From Nakamurella aerolata (lineage in GTDB: Bacteria > Actinomycetota > Actinomycetes > Mycobacteriales > Nakamurellaceae): a DNA stretch of 64,000 nucleotides. The position numbers and the translations under genes are program-made. The notes beneath the pieces are model-generated. The model was given only the letters and a program-made list of their open reading frames with translations, was not told the origin of the DNA and ran no database searches. The stretch's first letter is position 1. Each line of letters begins with the position of its first letter. The stretch is from NCBI RefSeq assembly GCF_013002705.1, contig NZ_JABEND010000009.1, forward strand, positions 95,718 through 159,717, read 5' to 3'. This document shows, piece by piece, positions 34,781-42,707 of this stretch.

Positions 34781-35545
34781 CTAGCTGTCGGCGCCGTCGC
34801 TCGCGCGCCGGCGAGCCATCAGCGCGGCCGCTCCGGCCGCACCGACCAGTGCGGCACCGCCCACCAGCAGGCCGGTGTTGTCCGCTCCCTGGCTCGATGC
34901 GGTGCTACCGCCACCGGTGTTCACCCCACCGGTCGGCCAGCTGCCCTTCATCTGCGTCAGGAACGGGGCGACCTGCGCCAGCACCTTGTCCTTGGCGACC
35001 GGCTTCTCGAAGGCGCCCATGTAGACGCCGCCCTCCGCCGGCAGGTCGAGCAGGTTGCCGACCAGCGCGGCGTGCCTGGCCTCGACGCCGAAGATGCCGG
35101 CGGCGGCCTGCAGGATGGCCTTGTCCTTGATGAACCCGGCGGCGCCCAGATAGGCACCAACACCCACGTTTTCGAAGGTGTGGCTGGTCTTCAGGTAGTT
35201 GTCGCGGTTGTCGAACGAGGTGCCGAAGTCGACGCCGGGCGCCGCGACCGGCTTGCCACCCAGCTTCTTGATGGTGTCGGTGAGGGCGGCGACGTGCGTC
35301 TCCTCGTCCTTCTGAATGGTGGCGAGGTAACGCTTTTCGTCACCGGACAGCAGGTTCGCGGAGTTGCCCTGCTGGTAGAACGCGGCCTCGAGGTACTCAA
35401 GGGTGAGGGCGTAGTTGAGCACGTCCAGGTCGCTGCCGAAGTCGACAGCGGTGGCCAGGCCCCACCGATTGTTCAAGGCGCTGAGCGCCATCGGTGCCGG
35501 CACCTCACTGAGGTTGCCGTGAATCAAATCGCGTGCATTAGCCAT
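34781..35545 (-). CDS. Ferritin-like protein (PF13668) with C-terminal membrane anchor
   Basis: 254 residues. The four-helix ferritin-like domain has DLDVLNYALTLEYLEAAFYQ (Glu), QKDEETHVAALTDTIKKLGG (Glu, His) and FGVEARHAALVGNLLDLPAE (Glu, His), matching desiccation-related/DUF4439-like proteins. A flexible Gly/Ser linker leads to DNTGLLVGGAALVGAAGAAA and MARRR, a membrane helix plus basic tail shaped like a sortase sorting signal but lacking LPXTG. No N-terminal signal peptide is obvious. It is a close paralogue of the next upstream gene, 49 bp away. Confidence 0.88.
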   Translation of the reverse strand: MANARDLIHGNLSEVPAPMALSALNNRWGLATAVDFGSDLDVLNYALTLEYLEAAFYQQGNSANLLSGDEKRYLATIQKDEETHVAALTDTIKKLGGKPVAAPGVDFGTSFDNRDNYLKTSHTFENVGVGAYLGAAGFIKDKAILQAAAGIFGVEARHAALVGNLLDLPAEGGVYMGAFEKPVAKDKVLAQVAPFLTQMKGSWPTGGVNTGGGSTASSQGADNTGLLVGGAALVGAAGAAALMARRRASDGADS

Positions 35546-35594
35546 GACGGATTGTTCTCCTTGCGGTTGGCTGGGTCGGTGTGGTGGCTGGCGA

Positions 35595-36248
35595 TCAGCT
35601 GATCAGCGGCTTGACTTCGGCGAGCACCTGGTCCATCGACAGGGTGCCTTCCACCGGAGCCGGGAACGGGTTGGTCGCGGTGAGCTGGGCCAGGATGGCC
35701 GCGTGCCGCGACTCGACGCCGGCGATGGCGGCCGCGCTGGCCAGCACATCGCCGCTGCTGATCAGCGTCACCTGGCCGTGGTAGGCCTTGACGCCGAGCT
35801 CCTCGAACATGGCGGCGTTCTTGAGGAACGACTCGCGGGTGTCGAACGCCCCGGCCGGGTAGGTGATCTTCGGCTTGCTGACCGGCGTGCCACCGAAGGC
35901 CTTCACGGCGTCGGTGACGGCGCTGACGTGGGTCTTCTCGTGATCACTGATCGGGGTGATGAGCTCCAGCTCGCGGCCGGACAAGACGCCGGCCGCAAGA
36001 CCTTTGGCGTAGTAGTCCGCTTCCAGATACTCCAGGGTCAACGCATAGTTGAGGATGTCAAGGTCGCCCTTGGTACCGGTGGCCATTTTCGCGTCGGCCA
36101 TCGCAGTCGGCGCCGTGAGCACGGCACCGCCGGCGACGAACGTAGCCCCGACGCCGACCAGACCGGCCATCTTCAGGAACTTGCGTCGCGAGGAACCGGT
36201 GTCGAACTCCAAAACCGGCTTGCCCTCGAAGATTCGATCGGCTGTCAT
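35595..36248 (-). CDS. Tat-exported ferritin-like protein (PF13668)
   Basis: 217 residues. A twin-arginine signal SSRRKFLKMAGLVGVGATFV, then AVLTAPTAMADA, precedes a ferritin-like domain: DLDILNYALTLEYLEADYYA, PISDHEKTHVSAVTDAVKAF and IAGVESRHAAILAQLTATNP. The folded, probably metallated protein would be exported by Tat. The ATG at 36248 has AGGGAAGG 3-10 nt upstream. It heads the unit Tat ferritin-like, anchored ferritin-like, sortase. The 231 bp before it, shared with the divergent SGNH gene, contains no gene. Confidence 0.9.
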   Translation of the reverse strand: MTADRIFEGKPVLEFDTGSSRRKFLKMAGLVGVGATFVAGGAVLTAPTAMADAKMATGTKGDLDILNYALTLEYLEADYYAKGLAAGVLSGRELELITPISDHEKTHVSAVTDAVKAFGGTPVSKPKITYPAGAFDTRESFLKNAAMFEELGVKAYHGQVTLISSGDVLASAAAIAGVESRHAAILAQLTATNPFPAPVEGTLSMDQVLAEVKPLIS

Positions 36249-36479
36249 GTCCTTCCCTTCGGTTGAGAACGTGGGCACGACACGAAGATCGGCAGTTCGC
36301 CTCGGCGTCTTCGCCCGGCCCCGCTCGCGGCTTGCAGCCAGCAGGATGCGTCGGGAGTTCGGGGCCTGCGGCCGGCCGGATTGGTGGCTCGTTCACTTTC
36401 GTCTGCTACTTCTGGATGAACGGCAGGTGACCAGCACCTGAACGACCTTTGCGACAAGAACCCCAGAACAGGACAAGCT

Positions 36480-37292
36480 GTGCACCGCCACCTCAACTCG
36501 GACATCCGGAAAGTCCGTCCCGCACGGGACTTCCGGCGTTTTGTCGTCGTCGGCGACAGCTGCGCCGAAGGGCTGGACGACCGCTACCCCGACTCCGAGC
36601 ACTACCGCGGCTGGGCCGATCTCGTTGCGACAGAGCTGGAACGCCGGCACCCGGGGGTGCACTACGCGAACCTGGCCGTCCGGGGTAAGCGGCTCGACCA
36701 GATCGTCACCGAGCAGCTGCCAGCGGCGCGGCCGCTGCGGCCGGATCTGGTGGCCCTGTTCGGTGGGGTCAACGACCTGCTCACCAGGGGGTGCTCGGCG
36801 GCGACCCTGCACGGCCGGGTGGACAGGGCCGTCGGCGGGCTCACCGAGATCTGCGACACCGTCGTGGTGTTCACGGTCAGCGACATCTCGCGGCAGTCGC
36901 CGGTGCTGCGCGGCCTGCGCGGCCGCATCGGTCTGCTGAACGGCGCGGTGCGGCACGCCGCGAACACGCATGGCGCGACCCTGGTCGACCTGGCCAGCCA
37001 GGAGTCGGTGGACGACCTGCGCTACTTCGGGCCGGACCGCCTGCACCTGGCAGCGCCAGGGCACCGCCGGGTGGCGGCCCAGGTACTGACAAGCCTTGGC
37101 ATGACGGCTGATCCGGCCTGGACGGCTCCGCTGCCGGGCGCGCCGGTCCGCGCGGGTTTCCGTTCCCATCTGCAGTGGGCGTGGCAGCAGGCCGCACCCG
37201 TGCTGGTGTCCCGGGCGCGGAACGTCGTGGTGCGCAGGCAACCTGGCGACGGCTTCGCCGCCAAACGCCCGCACCTCACCCCGGTGGGCTGA
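36480..37292 (+). CDS. SGNH/GDSL-family hydrolase
   Basis: 270-residue esterase/lipase-type enzyme. SGNH blocks are FVVVGDSCAEGLDDRYPD (block I Ser, GDS), HYANLAVRGKRLDQIV (block II Gly), VALFGGVNDLLTRG (block III Asn) and FGPDRLHLAAPGHRRVA (block V Asp-x-x-His). No signal peptide, so it is probably cytoplasmic. The GTG at 36480 is used. A strong terminator follows its stop by 3 bp. Confidence 0.9.
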   Translation: MHRHLNSDIRKVRPARDFRRFVVVGDSCAEGLDDRYPDSEHYRGWADLVATELERRHPGVHYANLAVRGKRLDQIVTEQLPAARPLRPDLVALFGGVNDLLTRGCSAATLHGRVDRAVGGLTEICDTVVVFTVSDISRQSPVLRGLRGRIGLLNGAVRHAANTHGATLVDLASQESVDDLRYFGPDRLHLAAPGHRRVAAQVLTSLGMTADPAWTAPLPGAPVRAGFRSHLQWAWQQAAPVLVSRARNVVVRRQPGDGFAAKRPHLTPVG

Positions 37293-37295
37293 CGA

Positions 37296-37333
37296 GCGCA
37301 ACGGCCCGGACCATGTGGTCCGGGCCGTTGCGC
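37296..37333 (+). terminator. Strong intrinsic terminator hairpin
   Basis: Perfect 17-bp stem: GCGCAACGGCCCGGACC (37296-37312), loop ATGT, and its exact complement at 37317-37333. It starts 3 bp after the SGNH stop. With convergent DUF1707 transcription arriving from the right it can act in both directions. Confidence 0.85.
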
Positions 37334-37347
37334 GTTGGCGGGCTCTC

Positions 37348-37410
37348 GTTCAGCCGCCGTGGTTCAGCCGGCTTGGTTCAACCGCCGTGGTGCAGCCGCC
37401 GTGGTTCAGC
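37348..37410. repeat. 14-bp tandem repeat, 4.5 copies
   Basis: Units at 37348, 37362, 37376, 37390 and a partial copy at 37404, consensus GTTCAGCCGCCGTG. The block lies between the SGNH terminator and the DUF1707 stop and overlaps that stop codon. Confidence 0.85.
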
Positions 37411-37897
37411 CGTAGCGGCGGGAGTGCGGCCGCATTCCGGTGCGGCGCCTGCTGACCAGCATCACGATCAGCGCGATGATGCCGATCGGCACGATCAAGT
37501 GCACCAGCACCCCGATGACGACCGTCGCGATCGCGATCGCGAGCAGAATGCCGAGCGCGGTGAACACCGCGCGCGGGAACGTCATCCCGCGCCCGCTTCC
37601 GCCGCGGGCGCCCCGCGGCGGCGCAAAGTGCTTGCGCCACGGCGCATCTGCGGTGTTCAGCTGGCCGGCAGCGAAGTTGAAGAAGTTGGCGCCCCCGAAC
37701 GGCTCGGCGGCGCGGCGGCCGCCGGGCAGGTCGCCGAACAACTCGGGGATCTCGTCGGTGTAGGTCGCCGCGTAGGCCCGGCGGACGCGCTGGTCGTACT
37801 CGTCGGTGTCGAGCCGGCCGTCGGCGAAGTGCCTGCCGAGTTCCTCGACCGCCTGCTGGCGGTCGGCGTCGGAGGCACGCAGGCGTGCGGTGGTCAT
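37406..37897 (-). CDS. DUF1707 domain membrane protein
   Basis: 163 residues. The N-terminal DUF1707 domain is RASDADRQQAVEELGRHFAD, GRLDTDEYDQRVRRAYAATY. Near the C-terminus are one or two membrane helices (ALGILLAIAIATVVIGVLVH and PIGIIALIVMLVSRRR). DUF1707 proteins are actinobacterial, of unknown role. The ATG at 37897 overlaps the PadR stop as ATGA, a frequent PadR-DUF1707 pairing, so it is probably the regulator's target or partner. Confidence 0.88.
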   Translation of the reverse strand: MTTARLRASDADRQQAVEELGRHFADGRLDTDEYDQRVRRAYAATYTDEIPELFGDLPGGRRAAEPFGGANFFNFAAGQLNTADAPWRKHFAPPRGARGGSGRGMTFPRAVFTALGILLAIAIATVVIGVLVHLIVPIGIIALIVMLVSRRRTGMRPHSRRYG

Positions 37898-38799
37898 TGC
37901 TGCTCCTTCTGGTCCTTCGGGGTTTCTTGGTCGGCTGCCTCGGCATCCGCTTCCGGCGGGTTGCCGCTGAGGATGCCGTACAGATCGGATCTGGTGCGCC
38001 GCAACACCTCTCGTGCGGCATCCAGCTCCTGTGGGGTGCCGTTCTTGGCGACATGCACGAATGCGGTGGCGACCTGCGCGATCAGCTGCCCGAGGTCCTG
38101 CTCGTCGGACGAGCCGGTGGCGTCGGCGTAACCGTCCCACAGCCGCGAGAACTCGTCGGCTCGTTCGCCGGCGAGCGTGCGGCCGTCATCGGTCAGGTGG
38201 AACACCCGGCGGCCGTCCTGCTCCTGAGCCCGGACCAGCCCTTCGTCCTCCAACTGCTGAAGCGTCGGGTACACCGAGCCGGGACTGGGGCGCCAGACGC
38301 CTCCGGAACGGCGGCTGATCTCCTGGATGATCTGGTAGCCGTGCATCGGCTGTTCAGCGACCAGGGCCAGCACCGCCGAGCGCACGTCGCCGCGGCCGGC
38401 GCGGGAACGAGGTCCCCACGGCGGCCCACCGAACGGACCGCCGCCCCACCGGCGGTGCGGTCCGCCGCCGAGGCCGCCGAACAGCTCGCCCAACAGGCCG
38501 GGAAGCCCGCCAGGCGCACGGTCGCGGCCGCGGTGGCCCGGTCTGCACGGGCCCGAAGCGTCCGGTCCGCGATGCTCGTGCTCGCCGGCACCATCGTTCT
38601 TGACGTGGGTCTCGGTCTCCGGACGCACGCCATCGGGTCGGCGCGGTCGGCCCTTCCCTTCCGGCCCCCTGGGCCCGCGCGGGCCTCGCGGTTCGCGGCC
38701 ATCGTCAAGGCCGAGGTCGGCGGCCAGCTCCGACAGGAACCGGCGCACGTTACCCGGAACGTCCCATTCGATGCCCTGCCCAGCGGCAAAAGAAGTCAT
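37894..38799 (-). CDS. PadR-family regulator with Gly/Pro/Arg-rich N-terminal extension
   Basis: 301 residues. The PadR winged helix lies at about 140-215: RSAVLALVAEQPMHGYQIIQ, GSVYPTLQQLEDEGLVRAQE. A C-terminal helical dimerisation part ends in an acidic tail. The first 130 residues are unusual: REPRGPRGPRGPEGKGRPRR and a Gly/Pro/Trp stretch (GGGPHRRWGGGPFGGPPWG). The ATG at 38799 is preferred over one six codons upstream. A palindromic operator candidate lies 38 bp before the start. Confidence 0.87.
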   Translation of the reverse strand: MTSFAAGQGIEWDVPGNVRRFLSELAADLGLDDGREPRGPRGPRGPEGKGRPRRPDGVRPETETHVKNDGAGEHEHRGPDASGPCRPGHRGRDRAPGGLPGLLGELFGGLGGGPHRRWGGGPFGGPPWGPRSRAGRGDVRSAVLALVAEQPMHGYQIIQEISRRSGGVWRPSPGSVYPTLQQLEDEGLVRAQEQDGRRVFHLTDDGRTLAGERADEFSRLWDGYADATGSSDEQDLGQLIAQVATAFVHVAKNGTPQELDAAREVLRRTRSDLYGILSGNPPEADAEAADQETPKDQKEQQ

Positions 38800-38836
38800 G
38801 ACCCGTCGTCCTTTCAAGCGTTGTTCGCGTTCGGTC

Positions 38837-38859
38837 GCGATACGTCAACGATATATCGC
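38837..38859 (-). promoter_or_regulatory. Putative PadR operator
   Basis: Inverted repeat GCGATA (38837-38842) and TATCGC (38854-38859), overlapping the perfect palindrome CGATATATCG (38849-38858). PadR-type repressors often bind TATA-rich dyads like this, so autoregulation of padR-DUF1707 is likely. Confidence 0.55.
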
Positions 38860-38922
38860 TAGTTCGAGATTTCCCAGTGAGCGGAGTGGGATCAGGGTGG
38901 AACCAGGGTGTGTCAGGGTGTG

Positions 38923-39363
38923 TCAGGGTCTGGCAGCGGTGGAGCCGGGCTGCTGCCTGGTCAGGTGCACCAGCCAGTCCTTGCCGGTCCGGATCAGCGC
39001 GTACCTGCGCACACCATGCCGGCCGTGCAGCGTGAACACGAACCGCCTGTCGTCAGCGTCGTCCAGCTCCCACCAGCCGTCGTCGGCGATCGACTTGTCC
39101 GCATCGGTGTAACCGGCGTGCTCGAGGTCATGGTCGGCGACGGCGACGGCCAGCCGGCTCTCGCCGGTGCTGGTCGGCATGCCCTTGGGCACCGCCCACG
39201 ACTTCAGCACTCCGTCCTGCTCCAAGCGAAGGTCGAAGTGGTGCCGCGGCTTTTGGTGCTCGTGCAGGACGAACACCGGCCGCTGTCCGCCGCTGTCGGC
39301 CGGCCGGTTGGTGTTCACCACTCCATTGCACGCCGCCGGCGGAGCACCGGCCACCGGGTTCAC
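38923..39363 (-). CDS. LigD-type 3'-phosphoesterase domain protein (short form)
   Basis: 146 residues resembling the DNA polymerase/ligase N-terminal phosphoesterase domain: FVLHEHQKPRHHFDLRLEQD, GVLKSWAVPKGMPTSTG, FTLHGRHGVRRYALIRTG and WLVHLTRQQP. Catalytic His residues of the first block are present. The Gly-rich GTIPxGEYGAG segment of canonical LigD is replaced by a short HAGYTDADKSIADDGWWEL. It may trim 3' ends in DNA repair or be an inactive relative. A GTG start at 39363 is used; a later GTG (codon 15) is possible. Confidence 0.75.
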   Translation of the reverse strand: MNPVAGAPPAACNGVVNTNRPADSGGQRPVFVLHEHQKPRHHFDLRLEQDGVLKSWAVPKGMPTSTGESRLAVAVADHDLEHAGYTDADKSIADDGWWELDDADDRRFVFTLHGRHGVRRYALIRTGKDWLVHLTRQQPGSTAARP

Positions 39364-39464
39364 CCCGATTCCACCCCGAGGTTGCGCCGCCGGACCGGCA
39401 TCGGGGTCGGCCGGATCAGCGCCCGGCTCGCCACCGTTCCGGTCGGTCGCAGGTCAGCCGCGGC

Positions 39465-40028
39465 TCACCGACCGGCCGGCGGCAGGATCAGCAGGCCGAT
39501 GACGCGGTCGCTGTCGTCCACCGTCACCCGCCCGGTCCACTCGCCGGCCTCGCAGACCAGGGTGAGCTGCCCGACCACCGGGCCGAGCACCTGATCGTCA
39601 TCGGACAGCGGGGTGCCGTCGCTCATCGTCAAGACGGGATCAACGACGTCCACCAAGGGCCCGGTCTCTCCGACAACGCTGGCCCAGGTGTCGGTGAGCA
39701 GTTCGCGGGTGAGTTGCCCGGCGATTCCGGGAGCCATCAGCGCCTGCAGGGCATCGATGTTGCCAGCGTTCAGTAGCTGGAAGGCCTCGGTGGCGCGGTC
39801 GATGACGCCCCGAGAACTGCGTTGTGCCATCACGTTTCCGGTGCGCGGATCGCGCGGCGAGCCGAACCGCTTGAAGGCGGCCTGCCGGCTGATGCCCAGC
39901 AGTTCGCCGATCTCCGCCCAGGTGTGGTCGGCCGTCCTGGCCGCCTTGACGGCGTCGGCGAGGACTCGGCGGCTGGCCTCGAGACCGGCCTGAGCCGCGC
40001 GGATGCTGGCCAGCTCGTCATCAGCCAC
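39465..40028 (-). CDS. HTH protein with C-terminal DUF3887-like domain
   Basis: 187 residues. The N-terminal part has an HTH-like helix pair AARTADHTWAEIGELLGISR then QAAFKRFGSPRDPRTGN. The C-terminal part (AFQLLNAGNIDALQALMAPG through LVCEAGEWTGRVTVDDSDRV) resembles the DUF3887/SnoaL-like fold. The GTG at 40028 overlaps the stop of the upstream membrane protein by 8 bp, so they form a pair. Probably a regulator with a ligand-binding domain; not characterised. Confidence 0.7.
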   Translation of the reverse strand: MADDELASIRAAQAGLEASRRVLADAVKAARTADHTWAEIGELLGISRQAAFKRFGSPRDPRTGNVMAQRSSRGVIDRATEAFQLLNAGNIDALQALMAPGIAGQLTRELLTDTWASVVGETGPLVDVVDPVLTMSDGTPLSDDDQVLGPVVGQLTLVCEAGEWTGRVTVDDSDRVIGLLILPPAGR

Positions 40029-40371
40029 GCGCGTCGTCGGCGGACGAGCGCGGGCGCTGCACGGCCTGCGTCGCGGGAATGACGGCACCGGCAACGATCG
40101 CCGCCGCCGGCCACCAGATCAGACTGTCCGTCATCAGGTAGAGCACAAGGCCGAGCCCGAAGGTGATGACGGCGGCGGTGAGATAGTGCTGCGGCGCGAC
40201 CCGGACCCGGCGACCCGCCGGCTGGGCATAGGTCCCGGCGAACAACATCAGGTACAGCACAAGGGCCAACACCGCACCCACCACGAATCCCGGCCATTTA
40301 CCGCCGGACACCAGCCCGATGGCGATGGTGAGCGCGGCACCGGCCAGCAGGAAGATCGGCATGGGTTTCAT
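40021..40371 (-). CDS. Small four-helix membrane protein
   Basis: 116 residues with about four hydrophobic segments: IFLLAGAALTIAIGLVSGGK, PGFVVGAVLALVLYLMLFAG, YLTAAVITFGLGLVLYLMTD and LIWWPAAAIVAGAVIPATQA. No family recognised. Its stop overlaps the HTH-DUF3887 gene by 8 bp; a large inverted repeat sits 22 bp upstream of its start. Confidence 0.75.
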   Translation of the reverse strand: MKPMPIFLLAGAALTIAIGLVSGGKWPGFVVGAVLALVLYLMLFAGTYAQPAGRRVRVAPQHYLTAAVITFGLGLVLYLMTDSLIWWPAAAIVAGAVIPATQAVQRPRSSADDARG

Positions 40372-40392
40372 GCTTCGAATGTGCGGACCCTT

Positions 40393-40427
40393 CCCCCGGT
40401 TGTCAACCGTTGGTTGACAACCGGGGG
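40393..40427 (-). promoter_or_regulatory. 16-bp inverted repeat: terminator of the MFS gene or operator
   Basis: Perfect dyad CCCCCGGTTGTCAACC (40393-40408), loop GTT, and its complement 40412-40427. It begins 8 bp after the MFS stop and ends 21 bp before the next gene's start. As RNA it is a strong hairpin. As DNA its core TTGTCAACC...GGTTGACAA looks like a MarR/TetR-type operator, so it could serve both roles. Confidence 0.7.
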
Positions 40428-40434
40428 TCCGGAA

Positions 40435-41970
40435 TCAGCCGGTGCGCAGCGCGCGGTAGGCCAGCACCGCGGCGCCGGCCATGATGATCGCGGCCAGGCC
40501 GGAGGTGTAGACCACCCCGGAGTCGAACGCGTGGTGTGCACTGGCGAGCAGTTGCTCGGCAAGGTCGGCCGGCAGCTGCTCCGACACGGTGACGGCGCCG
40601 CCGAGGGTTTCGTGCGCGAGCTGCTGCTGCTCGGCGGACAACCCGGCCGGCAGCGCAACCGCGCCGCGGTACGAAGCGACCAGCATGCTGCCGAGCACGG
40701 CGGTGCCGAGCACACTGCCGACCTCGTACGCGGTCTCCGAGATCGCTGCGGCGGCACCGGATTTCGCGGTAGGGACGGCATCGATGATGATGTCGTTGGA
40801 CAGCGTCTCCGCGGCCCCGATGCCGATACTGAGGATGACGAATGCCGCCATCAACGCCAGCACGCTCGCACCATTGCCGACCACGGCGACGATGCCGTAG
40901 CTGGCCGCTGACAACAGCAATGCCACCGCGACGATCCGGTTCGCCGGCACCCTGCGGACCAGCGGCACCACCAGCAGCCCGGCGACCACCATCGCGATCG
41001 CGCCAGGCAGCAGCACCAGCCCTGCGGTCAGCGGATCGAGGCCGAGCACCAACTGCAGATGCTGCGCGGCGTAGTACAGGAAGCCGACCAGCGAGAACAC
41101 CGCAAGCAAGTTCGCCAGCACCGAGCCGGTGAACGGCGCGTAGCGGAACAGCTTGAGGTCGAGCATCGGCTGCGGGCGGGTGAGCTGCCGGCGGACGAAG
41201 ACCGCACCGGCCGCCAGCGCCACCAGCAACGCGAGCACCGCGGTGGCGGAGAAACCTTGCTTGGCAAGAGTTTTGATGGCGAGAACAGCCGGCGCCAACG
41301 TGGCCATCGACAGCACGACGTCAAGCACCTGCAGGCGGCCGGGGTTCGGGTCCTTGGACTCCGGCACCCAGATCGGCGTCAGGATCAGCATCGGGACCAA
41401 CAGCGGTACCGCGATCAAAAACACTGAGCCCCAGGCGAAATGCTGCAGTAGCAGGCCGCCGACGATAGGTCCGATCGCCGCACCCGAGGCGAACCCGGCG
41501 GCCCAGATGGCCAGCGCGATACGACGCTCGTTGCGGTCGTCGAAGATGTTCCGGATCAGCGCCAGCGTCGCCGGCATCAGCATCGCGCCGAAGAAGCCGA
41601 GCGCGGCGCGAGCAGCGACCAGCAGCTCGCCGCTGGGCGCGAACGCCGCGAACACCGACAGCGCGGCAAAGCCGGTGCCGCCGATCAGCAACAGCCGCCG
41701 GCGGCCGATGCGGTCGCCGAGGCTGCCCATGGTGACCAGCAGGCCGGCGAGCACCAGCGGGTAGGCGTCGATCACCCAGAGCAGCAGGGTGCCGCTGGCG
41801 GCGAACTCGAGCGAAATCTGCGGCAGCGCGAAGTTCAGCACGGTGTTGTCGATGGCGACCAGCAGCACCGGGAGCATCAGCGTGGCCAGCGCCGCCCACC
41901 GGCGCCAGGCCGGCTGCTGACCGGTGACCGGATCGACCGCGGTGTACTCGCGGTGGGTGAGCGTCGACAT
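40435..41970 (-). CDS. MFS drug transporter, DHA2 (14-helix) type
   Basis: 511-residue multidrug exporter of the EmrB/QacA group. Typical landmarks are LMLPVLLVAIDNTVLNFALP in helix 1 with the Asp-Asn pair, LVTMGSLGDRIGRRRLLLIG (loop 2-3 motif), GAMLMPATLALIRNIF, and ILSIGIGAAETLSNDIIIDA near the C-terminus. Fourteen hydrophobic segments are visible. The ATG at 41970 has AGGAG 8 nt upstream. It is divergent from a TetR gene, the standard pump-repressor pair, with two 14-bp repeat sites between them. Confidence 0.92.
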   Translation of the reverse strand: MSTLTHREYTAVDPVTGQQPAWRRWAALATLMLPVLLVAIDNTVLNFALPQISLEFAASGTLLLWVIDAYPLVLAGLLVTMGSLGDRIGRRRLLLIGGTGFAALSVFAAFAPSGELLVAARAALGFFGAMLMPATLALIRNIFDDRNERRIALAIWAAGFASGAAIGPIVGGLLLQHFAWGSVFLIAVPLLVPMLILTPIWVPESKDPNPGRLQVLDVVLSMATLAPAVLAIKTLAKQGFSATAVLALLVALAAGAVFVRRQLTRPQPMLDLKLFRYAPFTGSVLANLLAVFSLVGFLYYAAQHLQLVLGLDPLTAGLVLLPGAIAMVVAGLLVVPLVRRVPANRIVAVALLLSAASYGIVAVVGNGASVLALMAAFVILSIGIGAAETLSNDIIIDAVPTAKSGAAAAISETAYEVGSVLGTAVLGSMLVASYRGAVALPAGLSAEQQQLAHETLGGAVTVSEQLPADLAEQLLASAHHAFDSGVVYTSGLAAIIMAGAAVLAYRALRTG

Positions 41971-41993
41971 GAGGCCTTCTCCTACAGAACTGT

Positions 41994-42030
41994 ACCGACT
42001 GGACGGTGTTTACTATACCAACTGGTCGGT
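41994..42030. promoter_or_regulatory. Twin 14-bp operator sites between MFS pump and TetR gene
   Basis: ACCGACTGGACGGT (41994-42007) and ACCAACTGGTCGGT (42017-42030) are 12/14 identical and each is an imperfect dyad. Between them, ACTATA (42012-42017) gives a perfect TATAGT -10 box for the minus-strand pump promoter. TetR binding here would block RNA polymerase. Confidence 0.6.
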
Positions 42031-42076
42031 GCAGTTGCCAGCGGGCGTGCGGGGTGAGGCTGGCTACACTGCGCGG

Positions 42077-42622
42077 GTGCCTTCAGCCCGGGAACGCATC
42101 CTCGACTCCTACGAAGAACTGCTGGCCACCGACGGTGAGCGGCACGCCACCATGGATGCGGTGGCCCAGCGCGCCGGTGTCAGCAAGGGCGGCTTGATCT
42201 ACCACTTCCCCAGCAAGGAGAAGATGGTCGACGCGGTCTGCGACCGGTTGACCGAGCTGGTGGCCAACGACGTCGAGCAGATGCGCAGCTCCGACGAGGG
42301 CGCGGCCCGCTATTACATCCGCACCTCGTACTACGAAGGCACGCCGCTGGATCGGGCGATGGTCGCGGTGTCCCGGCTGCTGCAGTCGGAGTATCCGCGG
42401 GCCAGACAGACCTACGACGCGATGGGAAAAGCCTGGCAGCAGGCCCTGATCGACGATCTCGGCGATCCGGCGATCGCCCGAACGGTCAAGCTGGTCGGCG
42501 ACGGGTTGTATTACGACGCGATGTTCACCGCCGGCGGCGATCCGGCCATGGCAGCACGCCGGCACAGCGACGCCGACACCGCCGCGGTGCTGGCCGTCGT
42601 CGACCGGATCACCGGCCGGTAA
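42077..42622 (+). CDS. TetR-family repressor
   Basis: 181 residues. The HTH is VPSARERILDSYEELLATDG, MDAVAQRAGVSKGGLIYHFP then SKEKMVDAVCDRL. The C-terminal ligand domain resembles the TetR_C_33-like class. The GTG at 42077 is chosen because the HTH begins there; the frame is open upstream through the promoter. It is the likely local repressor of the divergent MFS pump. Its stop lies within a 20-bp repeat. Confidence 0.9.
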   Translation: MPSARERILDSYEELLATDGERHATMDAVAQRAGVSKGGLIYHFPSKEKMVDAVCDRLTELVANDVEQMRSSDEGAARYYIRTSYYEGTPLDRAMVAVSRLLQSEYPRARQTYDAMGKAWQQALIDDLGDPAIARTVKLVGDGLYYDAMFTAGGDPAMAARRHSDADTAAVLAVVDRITGR

Positions 42623-42679
42623 CCGCCGGCGCGGGCCGGTAGCCGCCGGCGCGGGCCGATAGCCGCCGGCGCGGGCCGG
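42620..42679. repeat. Three 20-bp tandem repeats
   Basis: Units at 42620-42639, 42640-42659 and 42660-42679, consensus TAGCCGCCGGCGCGGGCCGG. The first overlaps the TetR stop codon; the last forms the left arm of the terminator that follows. Confidence 0.9.
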
Positions 42680-42700
42680 CATCGGTGAGCCGGCCCGCGC
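42669..42700 (+). terminator. Terminator hairpin after the TetR gene
   Basis: Perfect 12-bp stem GCGCGGGCCGGC (42669-42680), 8-nt loop, GCCGGCCCGCGC (42689-42700). It is built from the last 20-bp repeat unit. Confidence 0.7.
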
Positions 42701-42707
42701 GGGCACT

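Noticed and set aside
37348..37410. Possible CRISPR-like array
   Set aside because: Units are 14 bp with no spacers and no cas genes are present; simple tandem repeat. The same holds for the other repeat blocks.
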